A stretch of 64,000 nt of DNA from an uncultured Caulobacterales bacterium (GCA_903840435.1 CAIMFV010000056.1:1-64000), one strand, 5' to 3'; shown: positions 24,452-34,109, counted from the stretch's first letter. The notes: generated by a model from the letters alone, not told the origin. A program made the numbers and translations.

Positions 24452-27343
24452 GTGACCGTCACGATCGACGCCTCATTGCTGACGAGTTACTACGACAATC
24501 GCGCCGGCGTGGCGAACTCGGCTGCGTCGGCGGCGTCGTCGACCAATACTCTCTCAACCGCCCCGCGCGCGCCATGGTCAAGCACGACGGTGGCCACATC
24601 CGCGTCCATCAGTGCGAGCGCGAGCGCCTTAGTGAGCGCGGCGCTGTCGGGCCAACCCTTTATCAACGAGGCGGCTGCCAAACTGTCGGCACCCTCGACC
24701 TCTGCGGTCACCAATTCCGACTATAAAAATCTCTTCGCGCTCTACCAGGGATTGGCAACACTGCAAGCCTTGGCGAGTGCCGCTTCGGCGAGCACCACCA
24801 CTTCAGCCTCCCTGTCGCAGCTGCAAACCGCATTTAATAGCGGTCTTTCCCAGGTAAGTTCATTTTTGCAGAGCTCGCCCTTTAAGCAGTTTCAGATCGC
24901 CCAAGGCCAGGTCAACACTTCCGAAACGGCAACCGCTGTTCAACCTAGCCCGAATTACAACTACCAAACCCAGCCCCTCTACACGGGCAATTTGAATGAT
25001 GCCGTGCCTGCCTTTGCGGGGAATGTCAGCTTCACCCTCACGGCGACAAAGGCGTCCGGCACACAGGTGCCTGTGACGTTTAATTTGGCCGATCTCGGTA
25101 CCGAAACCCGGAGCATCCCCAATGTTGTGGCTTATCTAAATTCGAAGCTGAAGGCGGCGGGACTAACAACGCGGTTCGCAGACGTACGCATTCCCGCCAC
25201 GCCGAAAACCGTGACGGAAAATGGCAAGACCACCACACTGCCCGCAGGGCCGGACAGTTTTGCACTGAAGGTGGTTGGAACCGGAGCCGAAACCTTAAGT
25301 TTCTCAGCTTCATCAAGTTCAACGGGGGTCTATGTTCTCCAGGGGTCGGGCGTTACGGGATCAAGCCAGCAACTGACGAGCAAAGGCCTACAAACCGTCT
25401 CGTCGAGCGCGTCACAACAACTGATTAAACTTGGGACGTCGACAAGCACCACCAGCGCGGTGACGCAGTTCACCAAAACGCTTTCCTCAGCGACAACCAA
25501 CGCCTTGGCGACGGCCTCGGGTCCTGACGGGTCGATCTATGTGGTGTCCAGCGCCACCAAAGGCTCTTCATCGCCCCAGACCGTTTTGACCAAATATGAT
25601 AGCGCTGGAAACGTCGTCTATACACGCACCTTGAATTCCCAGACCGCGTCAACCGGTTATTCGGTGGCGGTTTCCCCCGATGGAACCAAGGTTGCCGTCG
25701 CGAGCGGGCTTGCATCAGCCTCCAGCGCGACAACCTCAACGGCGTCAACCACACCGGCAGGAACAACCGTCACCGAGTTTGACGCGACGACTGGCAATCA
25801 GAATTGGACAACGAACACAGGCCTTTCCAGCGGCGCGGATCATCCCACCGGCATTACCATCGGGGCAAATGGCCAAGTTTACGTGGTCGGCGAAACCTCG
25901 GCACCCTTCTCGAAACAAACTCAGACCGGCAGCCAGGACATATATCTGCAATCCATTTCGACATCGACCGTGGTGACGGGTGTGGTGGCGAACGGCACGA
26001 ATTCAGCCGGGCATGCGACCGGCTTCACTAACGTCACCCAGCAATCGGGAGTCCTGGCTGGGATCACACAGTTTGGGCAGGCTGGCGTCAATCAAGCCGG
26101 GGGTGTGGTGGTCAGCGGAAGTTCGGTTTTCGTGGCCTCGGAGCAAGGCGGAAACGCGATTTTGCAGCGCTTTGACGTTAGCGCCCAAGGCGCGCTGACC
26201 CTTGGGCTGACGCGTAACCTGGGCGCACTTGAAGGGGGGACTATTGCTGGCGTCACCCTAAATGCCAGCGGGGATGTCGTCGTCGCCGGTTCTACGAAGA
26301 ACCCAGCGCTCAATGCCGGCACGATCCAGAACGCCTCAACCGGGGGGCTGCAAGCCTTCGTCGCCACGCTCTCGACAACGGGCGTAGCATCGTCGAGCGA
26401 CACCCTGACCTATTACAACCCAGGCGGTGCAGCGACCACAACCGGCGTCAGTGTCGCCAATGGCCAGGTTTTTTTGTCCGGGGAAATTTTAGGCTCAATT
26501 TCGGCAACGTCGGACGGCCAGCGCACCTCAACCGGATTTGTCGCCGCAATCAATGCGTCCACCGGCAAGGCAGCCTGGAGCCAAACTCTGAACGGCCAGC
26601 AAAATGTCGACACTCCTGTCGCCATTACTGCGACCAGCACGGGATCGTCGGTGCTAGATGCGTTTGGCCTGCCCGAGGGCACGCTGAACTACACACCTGG
26701 GACCACATTGTCAGACATTGCCTCCATCGCGACCGGCGACAAATTTTCCATCCAGTCCGGATCGGGGGCCATCTCTACAGTGACCGTGTCTGCCAACGAC
26801 ACATTGGCGACTCTCGCGACAAAAATTCAACAAGCTGGCCTTGGCACGGTGACGGCGACGGTGACGCCCGGCGTGGGCGGGAAAACCCTCAAAATTGCCC
26901 CGTCAAACCCGACCGAAAAGATCACGCTGATATCTGGCCCGCCCGGCAAGGATGCCTTAGCGCCGCTTGGGCTGCAGGCTGGCGTCCTGACCAATTCCGC
27001 ATCCTCGACGGAGACGATTTCGTCGAGTTCTGACGTGACGAAAAAGCCCTATGCCCTCAATCTCTCGTCAGCGATCAATATTTCCAACGCGAAGGCCATT
27101 CAGCAAGCCCAAGCGCAAATTTCGATCGCGCAATCAACGCTAAAAACCATTTATCTTGATCTGAACACCAAACCGGCTTCGGCCAGCAAGTCGACCAGCG
27201 GCCACTCGAGCTCAGCCCCAGTTCCGGCCTATATCACCGCCCAGATTTCAAACTACAAACAAGCTCTCGCGCGCCTGCAAGGTGCGTCGGGTGGCAGCTC
27301 CAGCTCGGCGAGCTTATCGCTTTCAAGCCTGATCGGCGGCTAA
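24452..27343 (+). CDS. Large Ala/Ser/Thr-rich protein, possible FlaEY-like flagellin regulator
   Basis: 963 residues without a signal peptide, starting at GTG 24452. The N-terminal 170 residues are Ala/Ser-rich and helical. The middle (about 330-740) has propeller-like repeats with NGQVYVVGET, DGSIYVVSS and GQVFLSGEI patterns. A segment near 755-850 (TLSDIASIATGDKFSIQSG, then DTLATLATKIQQAG) resembles the flagellin/hook-protein 'IN' module. The C-terminus is helical (AQAQISIAQSTLKTI). Caulobacter encodes a similarly large FlaEY regulator of flagellin production; general architecture and host fit, but I could not align them. Two near-CtrA boxes lie upstream. Confidence 0.5.
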   Translation: MTVTIDASLLTSYYDNRAGVANSAASAASSTNTLSTAPRAPWSSTTVATSASISASASALVSAALSGQPFINEAAAKLSAPSTSAVTNSDYKNLFALYQGLATLQALASAASASTTTSASLSQLQTAFNSGLSQVSSFLQSSPFKQFQIAQGQVNTSETATAVQPSPNYNYQTQPLYTGNLNDAVPAFAGNVSFTLTATKASGTQVPVTFNLADLGTETRSIPNVVAYLNSKLKAAGLTTRFADVRIPATPKTVTENGKTTTLPAGPDSFALKVVGTGAETLSFSASSSSTGVYVLQGSGVTGSSQQLTSKGLQTVSSSASQQLIKLGTSTSTTSAVTQFTKTLSSATTNALATASGPDGSIYVVSSATKGSSSPQTVLTKYDSAGNVVYTRTLNSQTASTGYSVAVSPDGTKVAVASGLASASSATTSTASTTPAGTTVTEFDATTGNQNWTTNTGLSSGADHPTGITIGANGQVYVVGETSAPFSKQTQTGSQDIYLQSISTSTVVTGVVANGTNSAGHATGFTNVTQQSGVLAGITQFGQAGVNQAGGVVVSGSSVFVASEQGGNAILQRFDVSAQGALTLGLTRNLGALEGGTIAGVTLNASGDVVVAGSTKNPALNAGTIQNASTGGLQAFVATLSTTGVASSSDTLTYYNPGGAATTTGVSVANGQVFLSGEILGSISATSDGQRTSTGFVAAINASTGKAAWSQTLNGQQNVDTPVAITATSTGSSVLDAFGLPEGTLNYTPGTTLSDIASIATGDKFSIQSGSGAISTVTVSANDTLATLATKIQQAGLGTVTATVTPGVGGKTLKIAPSNPTEKITLISGPPGKDALAPLGLQAGVLTNSASSTETISSSSDVTKKPYALNLSSAINISNAKAIQQAQAQISIAQSTLKTIYLDLNTKPASASKSTSGHSSSAPVPAYITAQISNYKQALARLQGASGGSSSSASLSLSSLIGG

Positions 27344-27354
27344 TCGGGCCGCCG

Positions 27355-30300
27355 TCAGGGATTTTGGCTGAGAAGCTCTTCCTCGTCACGGATCGGCAGA
27401 TCATCTTCAGGCGTCTTTGGAGTAACAAAGCGCGAGAAGAACGGCGTGACCAAATGCTCGAACATATCTACGAACTCATAGACCACCGGAACCAAGACGA
27501 GCGACAATAGGGTCGAGGAGATCAGGCCGCCGATAACGGCAATCGCCATGGGCTGGCGAAACTCTGAGCCCTGTCCCAACCCCAAAGCTGTCGGGGCCAT
27601 ACCCGCCATCATGGCCACCGTCGTCATGATGATCGGACGCGCCCGTTCCCGACAGGCCGCCATCAAGGCCTCAACCCTGGGCGTCCCGCGGCGCTCCTCT
27701 TCCAAGGCGAATTCGACCAGCAAGATGGAGTTTTTCGCCGTAATTCCAAACAGCATCAGCATGCCAATAAAGACCGGCATAGTGATGGCTTGGCGGGTGA
27801 TGATCAGAGCCAAAATCGCCCCCACCACCGCCAGCGGAAGGGCGGAAAGGATGGTAAGCGGCTTAAAGAATCCACCAAACAGCAAGGCCAGGACGGCGTA
27901 GATCAAGCCGACGCCTGTGGCGAGTGCGATCAAAAAGGCAGGGATCAGCTCGGCGAGAGCCTCGGCCTGGCCGAAATTGGTCGGCTTCACCCCGGGAATT
28001 TGATTATTCCGGATACGCTTCATGATCGGAAGCTTATTGATTTCCGCCGTTGTGGTGCCAAGCAAGGCGCCCGGCAACAGATCAGCCTGAACCGACGCGC
28101 GCCGCTCACGATTAAAGCGGACAATTTTTGCCGGGCCCGACTCGAACGAAAGGTCTGCGACACTTTCCAGCGTCGTCGCGCCACCGGTGCTTGTCGGAAC
28201 CTGAAGTTGGGCCAAGCGGCTGAGGTCCGTCCGAGCATGTTCTGGCAAGCGAACCCGGATTGGGAGACGACGCTTACCCTCAGAAAATTTGGCCAGCGCC
28301 GGGTCAATGTCGCCAATCGTGGCCACCCGCAATATGTTAGAGAGCGCTTGCGAGCTCACGCCCAGCCGTGCGGCTTCATCCCATTTCGGCCTTACGACAA
28401 GCTCCGGGCCGGGCGGTGGCGGATAGGGTCGGATGTCCGAAATGCCAGGAATTGTGCGCATCTCCCGTTCCAGCTCGAACTGGGTTTGGTCTAGGAGCGG
28501 GCCGTTTTCCGACGAAAGCAGGATATCGACATCTGCTGAACCCCAGTCTCCCAATGTGTTCAGCCGAACATCTGGGATTTTGCGTAGCTCCGGCCGGATG
28601 AGGGCCTTAAACGCGTCCGTTGAATGAAGACGATTGTCGTTCAAGACCACCGTCACCGTTCCGGTGTTCAACTCCCCTCCGCCGCCAGAGCTAAATCCTT
28701 CTGACGATGCCGCGCCCATGTTGATGAAAACCGATTTGACATCGGAATGGGCCAAAAGGGTTGCAGAGGTGCGTTGCGATATCGTCTCCATGTCTGCGCG
28801 AGTGGCGCCGGGCGGCGCCAGCACGTTCAGGTAAAAATACCCCGGGTCTCCCACCGGCTGAAATCCGACAGGCAAGGCACCAGCGACAACCAAGCCCAAG
28901 GTGCCAAACACCAACGCGGCCGCCACGCCTGCGCTCGCCCACATATGGTTTAGCGCCCAGGAAAGCGCGCGACGATAGAATTCCGGCATCACGGTCGCCG
29001 GTTTGATCTTGTGCGCCGGCTTTAGAAAATATGCCGCCAAGAGCGGGGTCAGGAAGCGCGCTACGAGCAGCGAAAACAGCACCGAAACGGCAACGGTTAG
29101 ACCGAACTCTCGAAAAAACTGACCTGGGATGCCTGGCATGAATGACACAGGCGTAAAGACAACGACGATGGACAGCGTACAGGCGACGACGGCCAAACCA
29201 ATCGCGTCGGCCCCAACCAAGGACGCCCGATAAGGAGTGGCCCCGCGCTCCACCCGTTTCTCAATATTTTCAATCTCAACAATCGCGTCATCAACGAGAA
29301 TGCCGATGACGAGCGTAAGGCCGAGCAAGGTAATCACATTGAGCGAAAAGCCCAGCAACATGATCACGCCAAATGTCGGAGCCAGTGAAAGCGGCATGGC
29401 GGTCGCCGCGACCAAGGTCGCCCGCCAGTTCCGTAAGAATAGCCAGACCACAAGCGCGGCGAGCACCATTCCTTCTAACAGCACATGGACGGTCGCCTCG
29501 TAAGAGTTACGGGTCTCCAGCACCGTCGAGACGATTTCTGTGAACTTCACCTTATTCAGGCGCTTAGCGATATCGCTGATTTTTGCCTTGACCGCACGTT
29601 CAACGAAAACATCGCTTGAATCTTGCGTCTTATTCACTTGGAACGCCACCACAGGGCGTCCATTCAAGCGGGCGAATTGTCGAACCTCAGCCGCACCGTC
29701 CCCGACCTCTGCGATATCGGCCAGCCTGACAAAGCGACCGTTCACCGGAATTTCGGTTGCCTTTAGCCGTTCAACCGTCTGGGCCGAGCCCAAGACCCGC
29801 ACGGTCTGCTCATGTCCGCCGATATTGGCCCGTCCACCCGAGGAATCGATATTGAACTGCGCCAAGGCCTGAGAAACTTGGGGCGCTGTAATGCCGAATG
29901 ACGCCATGCGGTCGGGATCAAGCGAGACCTGGATCTCGCGGTCCACACCGCCAACTCGCTGGACCTGAGCGACGCCTTTGAGGGCCTGTAATTCGGTCGA
30001 AATGACGTCGTCAACAATCCAAGAGAGCTCGGCGTCACTCAGCCCTTGCGAGGAGACAGCGTAGGTCAGGATCGGCGCGCTATCGACATCAATGCGCGAA
30101 ACCTGGGGCGGATCGATTGTCGACGGCAGGCTTGGCCGAATGCGATCAATGGCTGTCCGGACATCGTCCGTCGCCTTTTGCATATCGGTGCCGAGCTCAA
30201 ATTCGACGCCGGTCGACGAATTGCCCAAAGTTACTGTCGACGAGATATGTTTGACATGCTGCAAACTGGCCAGCGCATTTTCGACCGGCCGCGTGATCTG

Positions 30301-30489
30301 ATTTTCGATCTCCGGCGCAGCGGCACCGCTTTGTGTCACGGCCACAGAAACGACGGGAAAATTTACATTCGGATAGTGCTTAATCGGCAGAGCGGAATAG
30401 GCGAGCAATCCCCAAAGCGACAACGCAATGAAGAGAATTGCAACGGGGGTCGGATTGCGGATCGACCATGCGGAAATTCGAATTCTCAT
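27355..30489 (-). CDS. RND multidrug efflux pump, HAE1 (AcrB/MexB-like) inner-membrane subunit
   Basis: Proton-driven drug exporter of 1044 residues. It has the N-terminal helix FIALSLWGLLAYSALPIKHYP, two large periplasmic porter loops, and twelve predicted helices. The proton-relay acidic pair is in GILVDDAIVEIENIEKR, and the HAE1 helix 6-region and helix 10-12 block (AKNSILLVEFALEEERRG) are present. It is the last gene of a tight three-gene operon with its adaptor (4-bp overlap) and outer-membrane channel. The substrate is not predictable. Confidence 0.94.
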   Translation of the reverse strand: MRIRISAWSIRNPTPVAILFIALSLWGLLAYSALPIKHYPNVNFPVVSVAVTQSGAAAPEIENQITRPVENALASLQHVKHISSTVTLGNSSTGVEFELGTDMQKATDDVRTAIDRIRPSLPSTIDPPQVSRIDVDSAPILTYAVSSQGLSDAELSWIVDDVISTELQALKGVAQVQRVGGVDREIQVSLDPDRMASFGITAPQVSQALAQFNIDSSGGRANIGGHEQTVRVLGSAQTVERLKATEIPVNGRFVRLADIAEVGDGAAEVRQFARLNGRPVVAFQVNKTQDSSDVFVERAVKAKISDIAKRLNKVKFTEIVSTVLETRNSYEATVHVLLEGMVLAALVVWLFLRNWRATLVAATAMPLSLAPTFGVIMLLGFSLNVITLLGLTLVIGILVDDAIVEIENIEKRVERGATPYRASLVGADAIGLAVVACTLSIVVVFTPVSFMPGIPGQFFREFGLTVAVSVLFSLLVARFLTPLLAAYFLKPAHKIKPATVMPEFYRRALSWALNHMWASAGVAAALVFGTLGLVVAGALPVGFQPVGDPGYFYLNVLAPPGATRADMETISQRTSATLLAHSDVKSVFINMGAASSEGFSSGGGGELNTGTVTVVLNDNRLHSTDAFKALIRPELRKIPDVRLNTLGDWGSADVDILLSSENGPLLDQTQFELEREMRTIPGISDIRPYPPPPGPELVVRPKWDEAARLGVSSQALSNILRVATIGDIDPALAKFSEGKRRLPIRVRLPEHARTDLSRLAQLQVPTSTGGATTLESVADLSFESGPAKIVRFNRERRASVQADLLPGALLGTTTAEINKLPIMKRIRNNQIPGVKPTNFGQAEALAELIPAFLIALATGVGLIYAVLALLFGGFFKPLTILSALPLAVVGAILALIITRQAITMPVFIGMLMLFGITAKNSILLVEFALEEERRGTPRVEALMAACRERARPIIMTTVAMMAGMAPTALGLGQGSEFRQPMAIAVIGGLISSTLLSLVLVPVVYEFVDMFEHLVTPFFSRFVTPKTPEDDLPIRDEEELLSQNP

Positions 30490-31601
30490 GGACGGCTTGG
30501 CCCCTGGGGCGCGTTCGCTGCGTCTGGGGTGGGATCGATCGGATTGACCCGATCCCCATCAAGCAGGAACGCCGATCCGCCCAGTACGACCCGCGTTCCG
30601 ATAGGGGGGCCGTCGATCAAACTGACATAGCCGCCAGACCGAGCGCCCGTCTTCACGCCATGCTTGTGCACCTTATTTTGTGCGTCCACCGTGAGCACCG
30701 AGGCACCATCTGCATCGTAGTGAACGGCCTTTTCCGGAGCCGATAAGACCTGAGTGGCGCGCAAGGCGAAATTGACCCGCGCAAAGCCGCCCGATCGAAT
30801 GTCATCGGAAACCGGCAGCGTCACACGGACGTGACCAAAACGGGTTTGCGCATCGAGTTCCGGCGAAACAAGGCGTACGACCCCTTGCACCGTCCGCCCA
30901 TCAGAGAGTGAAACCTGCGCATGATCGCCAGCATGGATGTCACCCAGCCGGTTTTCGGGGACTTCAGCATTGACTTCGACAACGCCGCCTGTCGCCATCC
31001 GAAACATCAAGAGCGACGGAGACGAAATATCCCCCGGCCGTACATTTCGTGCCAGAATTCGCCCAGCGACGGGAGCCCTGACCACCATCAAACCTTCGCG
31101 CACCCGCAAGTCGCTCAATTGCGCCTTGGCAACATCGAGCTGCGCTTTTGCCGCCTTGGCCGCGATTCGACGGGCGTCAATTTGCTCCTGAGCTAGCACG
31201 CCTTGATTGTCTAACCCGTCGACACGGTGGGCCTCTGAATCTGCCCGGGCTGAAGACGCGCCTTGGGCCGCCACGACCGCCTCGTACTGAGCGATTTGCG
31301 CTTTCAGCAATGTGTCGTCCAATCTGACGAGCGGCTGTCCCTTTGCGACGAATGCGCCTTGGTCGACCAACACATCGCTAACACGATAACCGGTAAGTTC
31401 GGTTGTAACCGCCGCTTCTTCGCGGGGCGTCAAGAGACCTGAGGCAGAAAGCCCCCCCTCAAACGATTTGAGCGAGATCTTATCAACGGTGGCGCTCAGC
31501 GGCTGTTCCGCCCCCGCCTTCGAACTCGGGCTGGAGCATCCGATCAGTATCAAAGACGCACCGATGAGCGTCGCTAGGGCGACATGAAAGCGAGGGGTCA
31601 T
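30486..31601 (-). CDS. RND periplasmic adaptor (HlyD/MFP family) lipoprotein
   Basis: Links the inner-membrane pump to the outer-membrane channel. A lipobox (LILIGC) near residue 22 predicts an inner-membrane lipid anchor. Lipoyl half-motifs flank a helical hairpin: LTGYRVSDVLVDQGAFVAKG and RAPVAGRILARNVRPGD, with the coiled coil between (about 95-165). Beta-barrel and membrane-proximal domains follow in the remaining 371 residues. Start and stop overlap the neighbours by 4 bp (ATGA) on both sides, indicating coupled translation. Confidence 0.92.
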   Translation of the reverse strand: MTPRFHVALATLIGASLILIGCSSPSSKAGAEQPLSATVDKISLKSFEGGLSASGLLTPREEAAVTTELTGYRVSDVLVDQGAFVAKGQPLVRLDDTLLKAQIAQYEAVVAAQGASSARADSEAHRVDGLDNQGVLAQEQIDARRIAAKAAKAQLDVAKAQLSDLRVREGLMVVRAPVAGRILARNVRPGDISSPSLLMFRMATGGVVEVNAEVPENRLGDIHAGDHAQVSLSDGRTVQGVVRLVSPELDAQTRFGHVRVTLPVSDDIRSGGFARVNFALRATQVLSAPEKAVHYDADGASVLTVDAQNKVHKHGVKTGARSGGYVSLIDGPPIGTRVVLGGSAFLLDGDRVNPIDPTPDAANAPQGPSRP

Positions 31602-33142
31602 GCTTTTTCCTTAGGCGAAGCCATGCCGTGAGACCCGTCGTTCGACGGCCCCTCCTGTCCGTCCCATCCGCCGCCGAGGGCCTTGATGGTCGTCAGCGCA
31701 TTGCTCAGAGCCAGGGTTTGTGCCGAGGTTAAAGCGGTGCGGGAGAGGCGCCACGCCCTTTCGACGTCTAACAGGCTGGTCAAATCTACTAAACCCAGGG
31801 TGTAGGCCCGTTCGCTTGCATCAAAAGCCAAATGGGCGCTGGCTTCGGCTTGGGTCAAAAGACGCAAACGTTCTTGATCCGTGTTCATCTGGGCAAGACC
31901 AGACTCGGCATCGCGGTAGGCGTTTTGCACCGCCTGCTCATACAGAACCGCCAGTTCTTCGGCGCGCGCCTTTTTTTGGCGAGTTGCCGCAAGTAGGCGC
32001 GGGCGATCGAGAACGGGAACCAAGGCGCCAGCAGCGAGCGTCCAAACCGAACTGGTCGCCACATAATTTGCGTCTTGACGTGAGAGCGATCCGGACGGGG
32101 TGAGATTGAAAGTCGGATAGAGCGCCAACCTTGCCAGGGTCATATCGGCCACTCCAGACCGCAACCTTTGTTCAGCCTCACGGACGTCGGGGCGCCGGAG
32201 CAGGAGGTCCGAGGGCGCGCCCGCAGGCGGTGGTGGCGGTGGGTTCAGCTTGGCGTCGAGGTGCAGTTCCGCCACCGGCGCCGTGCTGCGCCCAACCAAA
32301 GCCAACAGGGCCCGCTTGGCGACATCCACGGCCGTTTTCAATCTGGCGACCTCAGCATGCGCCGTCGCGAGATCTGAATCTAACCGGGCAGCGTCGGAAC
32401 CGGCAGCCAAGCCGTGGGCGTATTTTCGCTGCCCCACCTCATCAAGCGCTTTGCTGATGCGTTCCGTTTCGCGCGCATCATCCAATTGAGCAAGCAAGGA
32501 GCGAACCTGGAACAGGCTGTTGGCAATGTTAGCGGCTAGAGCAAGCTGTGAGGCTTCATAGTCAAAGCGCGCTGCCCACAGATCTGCTCTGGCTCCCCGC
32601 CGCGCCGCCTTTTGCCGCCCAAACAGGTCCAATTCCCAAGAGACATTGAACGACGCCGCCAAGCTTTTGGATTCGGGCGCAGGGAGGAAGAGCGTTTCAA
32701 GACCTGATAAGCTTGACGCCGATGTGGAGGCGTTCGTGTTGAGGCCGCTATAAGCGGTGCGCGTGTGCTGATCGGAGGCTTGGCCGCTCAAATTACCTTG
32801 CGGCCCATAGGCGGAGAGCGCCTCAGCGCGGATCGCAATGGCTTCCTTTAGACGCGCGATAGCGATGCGGGCGTCGGGAGCCCGCTCCAACCCTTCTGCC
32901 TCAAGCGCGTCGAGGTCAGCATCCCGAAACACACGCCACCAGCCCTTAGCCGTAAGCTCGGATAGGGCAACCGGAGTTGCCTCTGCACTTCGGGCCGCAA
33001 AACTCGCTGGCAGTTGTGGCAATTGGGGGCGCACAGGCGCGGTGTCAGCGCATGCTGACAAGAGGAAGACACAGCCTGCCAGCGACGCCAAGTTTAAAAT
33101 CGGCCTCACCGAGCGCCCTCCGGCATAAGATCGAATCCCCAC
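31598..33142 (-). CDS. Outer-membrane efflux lipoprotein (NodT/OprM family)
   Basis: Trimeric TolC-like channel. The lipobox LLSAC gives an outer-membrane lipoprotein; KGWWRVFRDADLDAL is the usual entry to the first OEP repeat, and FNVSWELDLFGRQKAARRGA marks the conserved strand-helix junction. The second repeat includes LLRRPDVREAEQRLR. At 514 residues the length is typical. First gene of the efflux operon. An in-frame GTG eleven codons downstream could be the true start, since it would still leave a complete signal sequence. Confidence 0.92.
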   Translation of the reverse strand: MGIRSYAGGRSVRPILNLASLAGCVFLLSACADTAPVRPQLPQLPASFAARSAEATPVALSELTAKGWWRVFRDADLDALEAEGLERAPDARIAIARLKEAIAIRAEALSAYGPQGNLSGQASDQHTRTAYSGLNTNASTSASSLSGLETLFLPAPESKSLAASFNVSWELDLFGRQKAARRGARADLWAARFDYEASQLALAANIANSLFQVRSLLAQLDDARETERISKALDEVGQRKYAHGLAAGSDAARLDSDLATAHAEVARLKTAVDVAKRALLALVGRSTAPVAELHLDAKLNPPPPPPAGAPSDLLLRRPDVREAEQRLRSGVADMTLARLALYPTFNLTPSGSLSRQDANYVATSSVWTLAAGALVPVLDRPRLLAATRQKKARAEELAVLYEQAVQNAYRDAESGLAQMNTDQERLRLLTQAEASAHLAFDASERAYTLGLVDLTSLLDVERAWRLSRTALTSAQTLALSNALTTIKALGGGWDGQEGPSNDGSHGMASPKEKA

Positions 33143-33188
33143 TCTAGCCTCGACAGTGGCAGGTGGGCCCTAAATCGTCATTTCGCAA

Positions 33189-33209
33189 GACTGATTGCCG
33201 CGATCAGTC
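33189..33209. promoter_or_regulatory. Inverted repeat upstream of the RND efflux operon
   Basis: GACTGAT and ATCAGTC form a perfect 7-bp inverted repeat with a 7-nt spacer, 47 bp upstream of the first efflux gene. The size suits a dimeric (for example TetR-type) repressor, but no regulator gene is adjacent. Confidence 0.45.
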
Positions 33210-33294
33210 CAATTCTTTCCGCACTGCGGCATTATTTCATCTCAGCGGTCGAAAACGGGCGCCTCGAAACCACTTAACGCCCGTACTCCGCACA

Positions 33295-33585
33295 CTAGCC
33301 GACGGTATCTAAATACTCGATTACTGGCGCCGCTGCTAAGACCGCGCCAAGTTTTGCACCCGCTGCGCGGAAATAATCCGTCTTTCCATGGTGGCTGAGC
33401 GCATCTTGGTCAGCATAAATTTCTAACACCTTATAGATCGCCTCACCCGTCTTGACCTTGGTCAACTGGTACAAGTGATTTCCCGGTTCATTTGTTCTCA
33501 CAGCCTGGGAGAGAGCACCAAAAACCTCTTCGAATTCGGCCTCTTTACCTGCTTGAACGGTCAAGGTCGCAATAACGCCAATCAT
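33295..33585 (-). CDS. ABM-family (YgiN-like) putative monooxygenase
   Basis: 96-residue dimeric alpha/beta-barrel protein of the antibiotic-biosynthesis-monooxygenase family. MIGVIATLTVQAGKEAEFE, the central EPGNHLYQL and YKVLEIYADQDALSHH match the family pattern; these enzymes oxidise quinols or aromatic substrates without cofactor, and many are uncharacterised. GGAGG-type bases lie just upstream of the ATG. It diverges from the tmRNA gene. Confidence 0.85.
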   Translation of the reverse strand: MIGVIATLTVQAGKEAEFEEVFGALSQAVRTNEPGNHLYQLTKVKTGEAIYKVLEIYADQDALSHHGKTDYFRAAGAKLGAVLAAAPVIEYLDTVG

Positions 33586-33699
33586 AAAACGTCTCCTCCG
33601 GCTATCTCATTTTCTTCGCCGCCGACCCTACCTGTGGGAACGGGCGAAGAGCAAGCTTGGCTTTTGGAATGACGGGTAGCCTATCCCGGTCATATGCGC

Positions 33700-34016
33700 T
33701 AGGATGGCACCGTTCGACCTCGGTTGAACTATGGGGATAAACGCGCGTGTAATAAGCGGACTGGACCCGGGTGCGATTCCCGGCGGCTCCACCAAACCAC
33801 ACGGGGCCGATCAGCATCGACAGACGTGTAAAGGCGACGCTTTCTTCCGGATTGGGCCCCCGCAATCGGCCCAAATCTCTAGTTGCGAACGATAACTTCG
33901 CTCATGAGGTCGCTCTCGCCGCGTAATGCGGTGCTGGTGACTTCGACCTATAAAGTCCTGGCGCCTTGAGCGGCCCCAGGCGGGGCTCGGAGGGGGCCTG
34001 GCAACAGAACCCCTCC
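33700..34016 (+). ncRNA. ssrA: Two-piece (circularly permuted) tmRNA
   Basis: Rescues stalled ribosomes. The acceptor piece comes first: T-stem CCGGG/CCCGG (33767-33783), acceptor strand CGGCTCC, discriminator A, and encoded CCA ending at 33794. Eight bases later the coding piece begins with GGGGCCG (33803-33809), pairing with that strand and including the G3-U70 wobble recognised by alanyl-tRNA synthetase. The tag frame lies at 33885-33926. An H-type pseudoknot closes the RNA: CCAGGC pairs with GCCTGG, and GGAGGGG (33989-33995) with CCCCTCC (34010-34016). The 5' limit (about 33700) is approximate. The permuted order is the alphaproteobacterial form. Confidence 0.95.
33885..33926 (+). other. 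ssrA: tmRNA proteolysis-tag reading frame
   Basis: Codes for ANDNFAHEVALAA then TAA. With the alanine carried by the tmRNA itself the tag is AANDNFAHEVALAA, which compares with AANDNFAEEFAVAA of Caulobacter. The N-terminal half bound by SspB is mostly kept, and the C-terminal LAA is a good ClpX signal. Confidence 0.93.
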
Positions 34017-34109
34017 ACTTTCACAGAGAAATACGAAGCGGTGCGATCAACCCGCGACAGCGCCTGTTTCGCTGTTATAAAGTGTAGAAAACTCGGTCAG
34101 GAGCGGTTT

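Noticed and set aside
33602-33874. Minus-strand 90-residue frame across the tmRNA acceptor piece (GAAGNRTRVQSAYYTRV-like text)
   Set aside because: It is the antisense of the tmRNA; such frames are a well-known annotation artefact of RNA genes.
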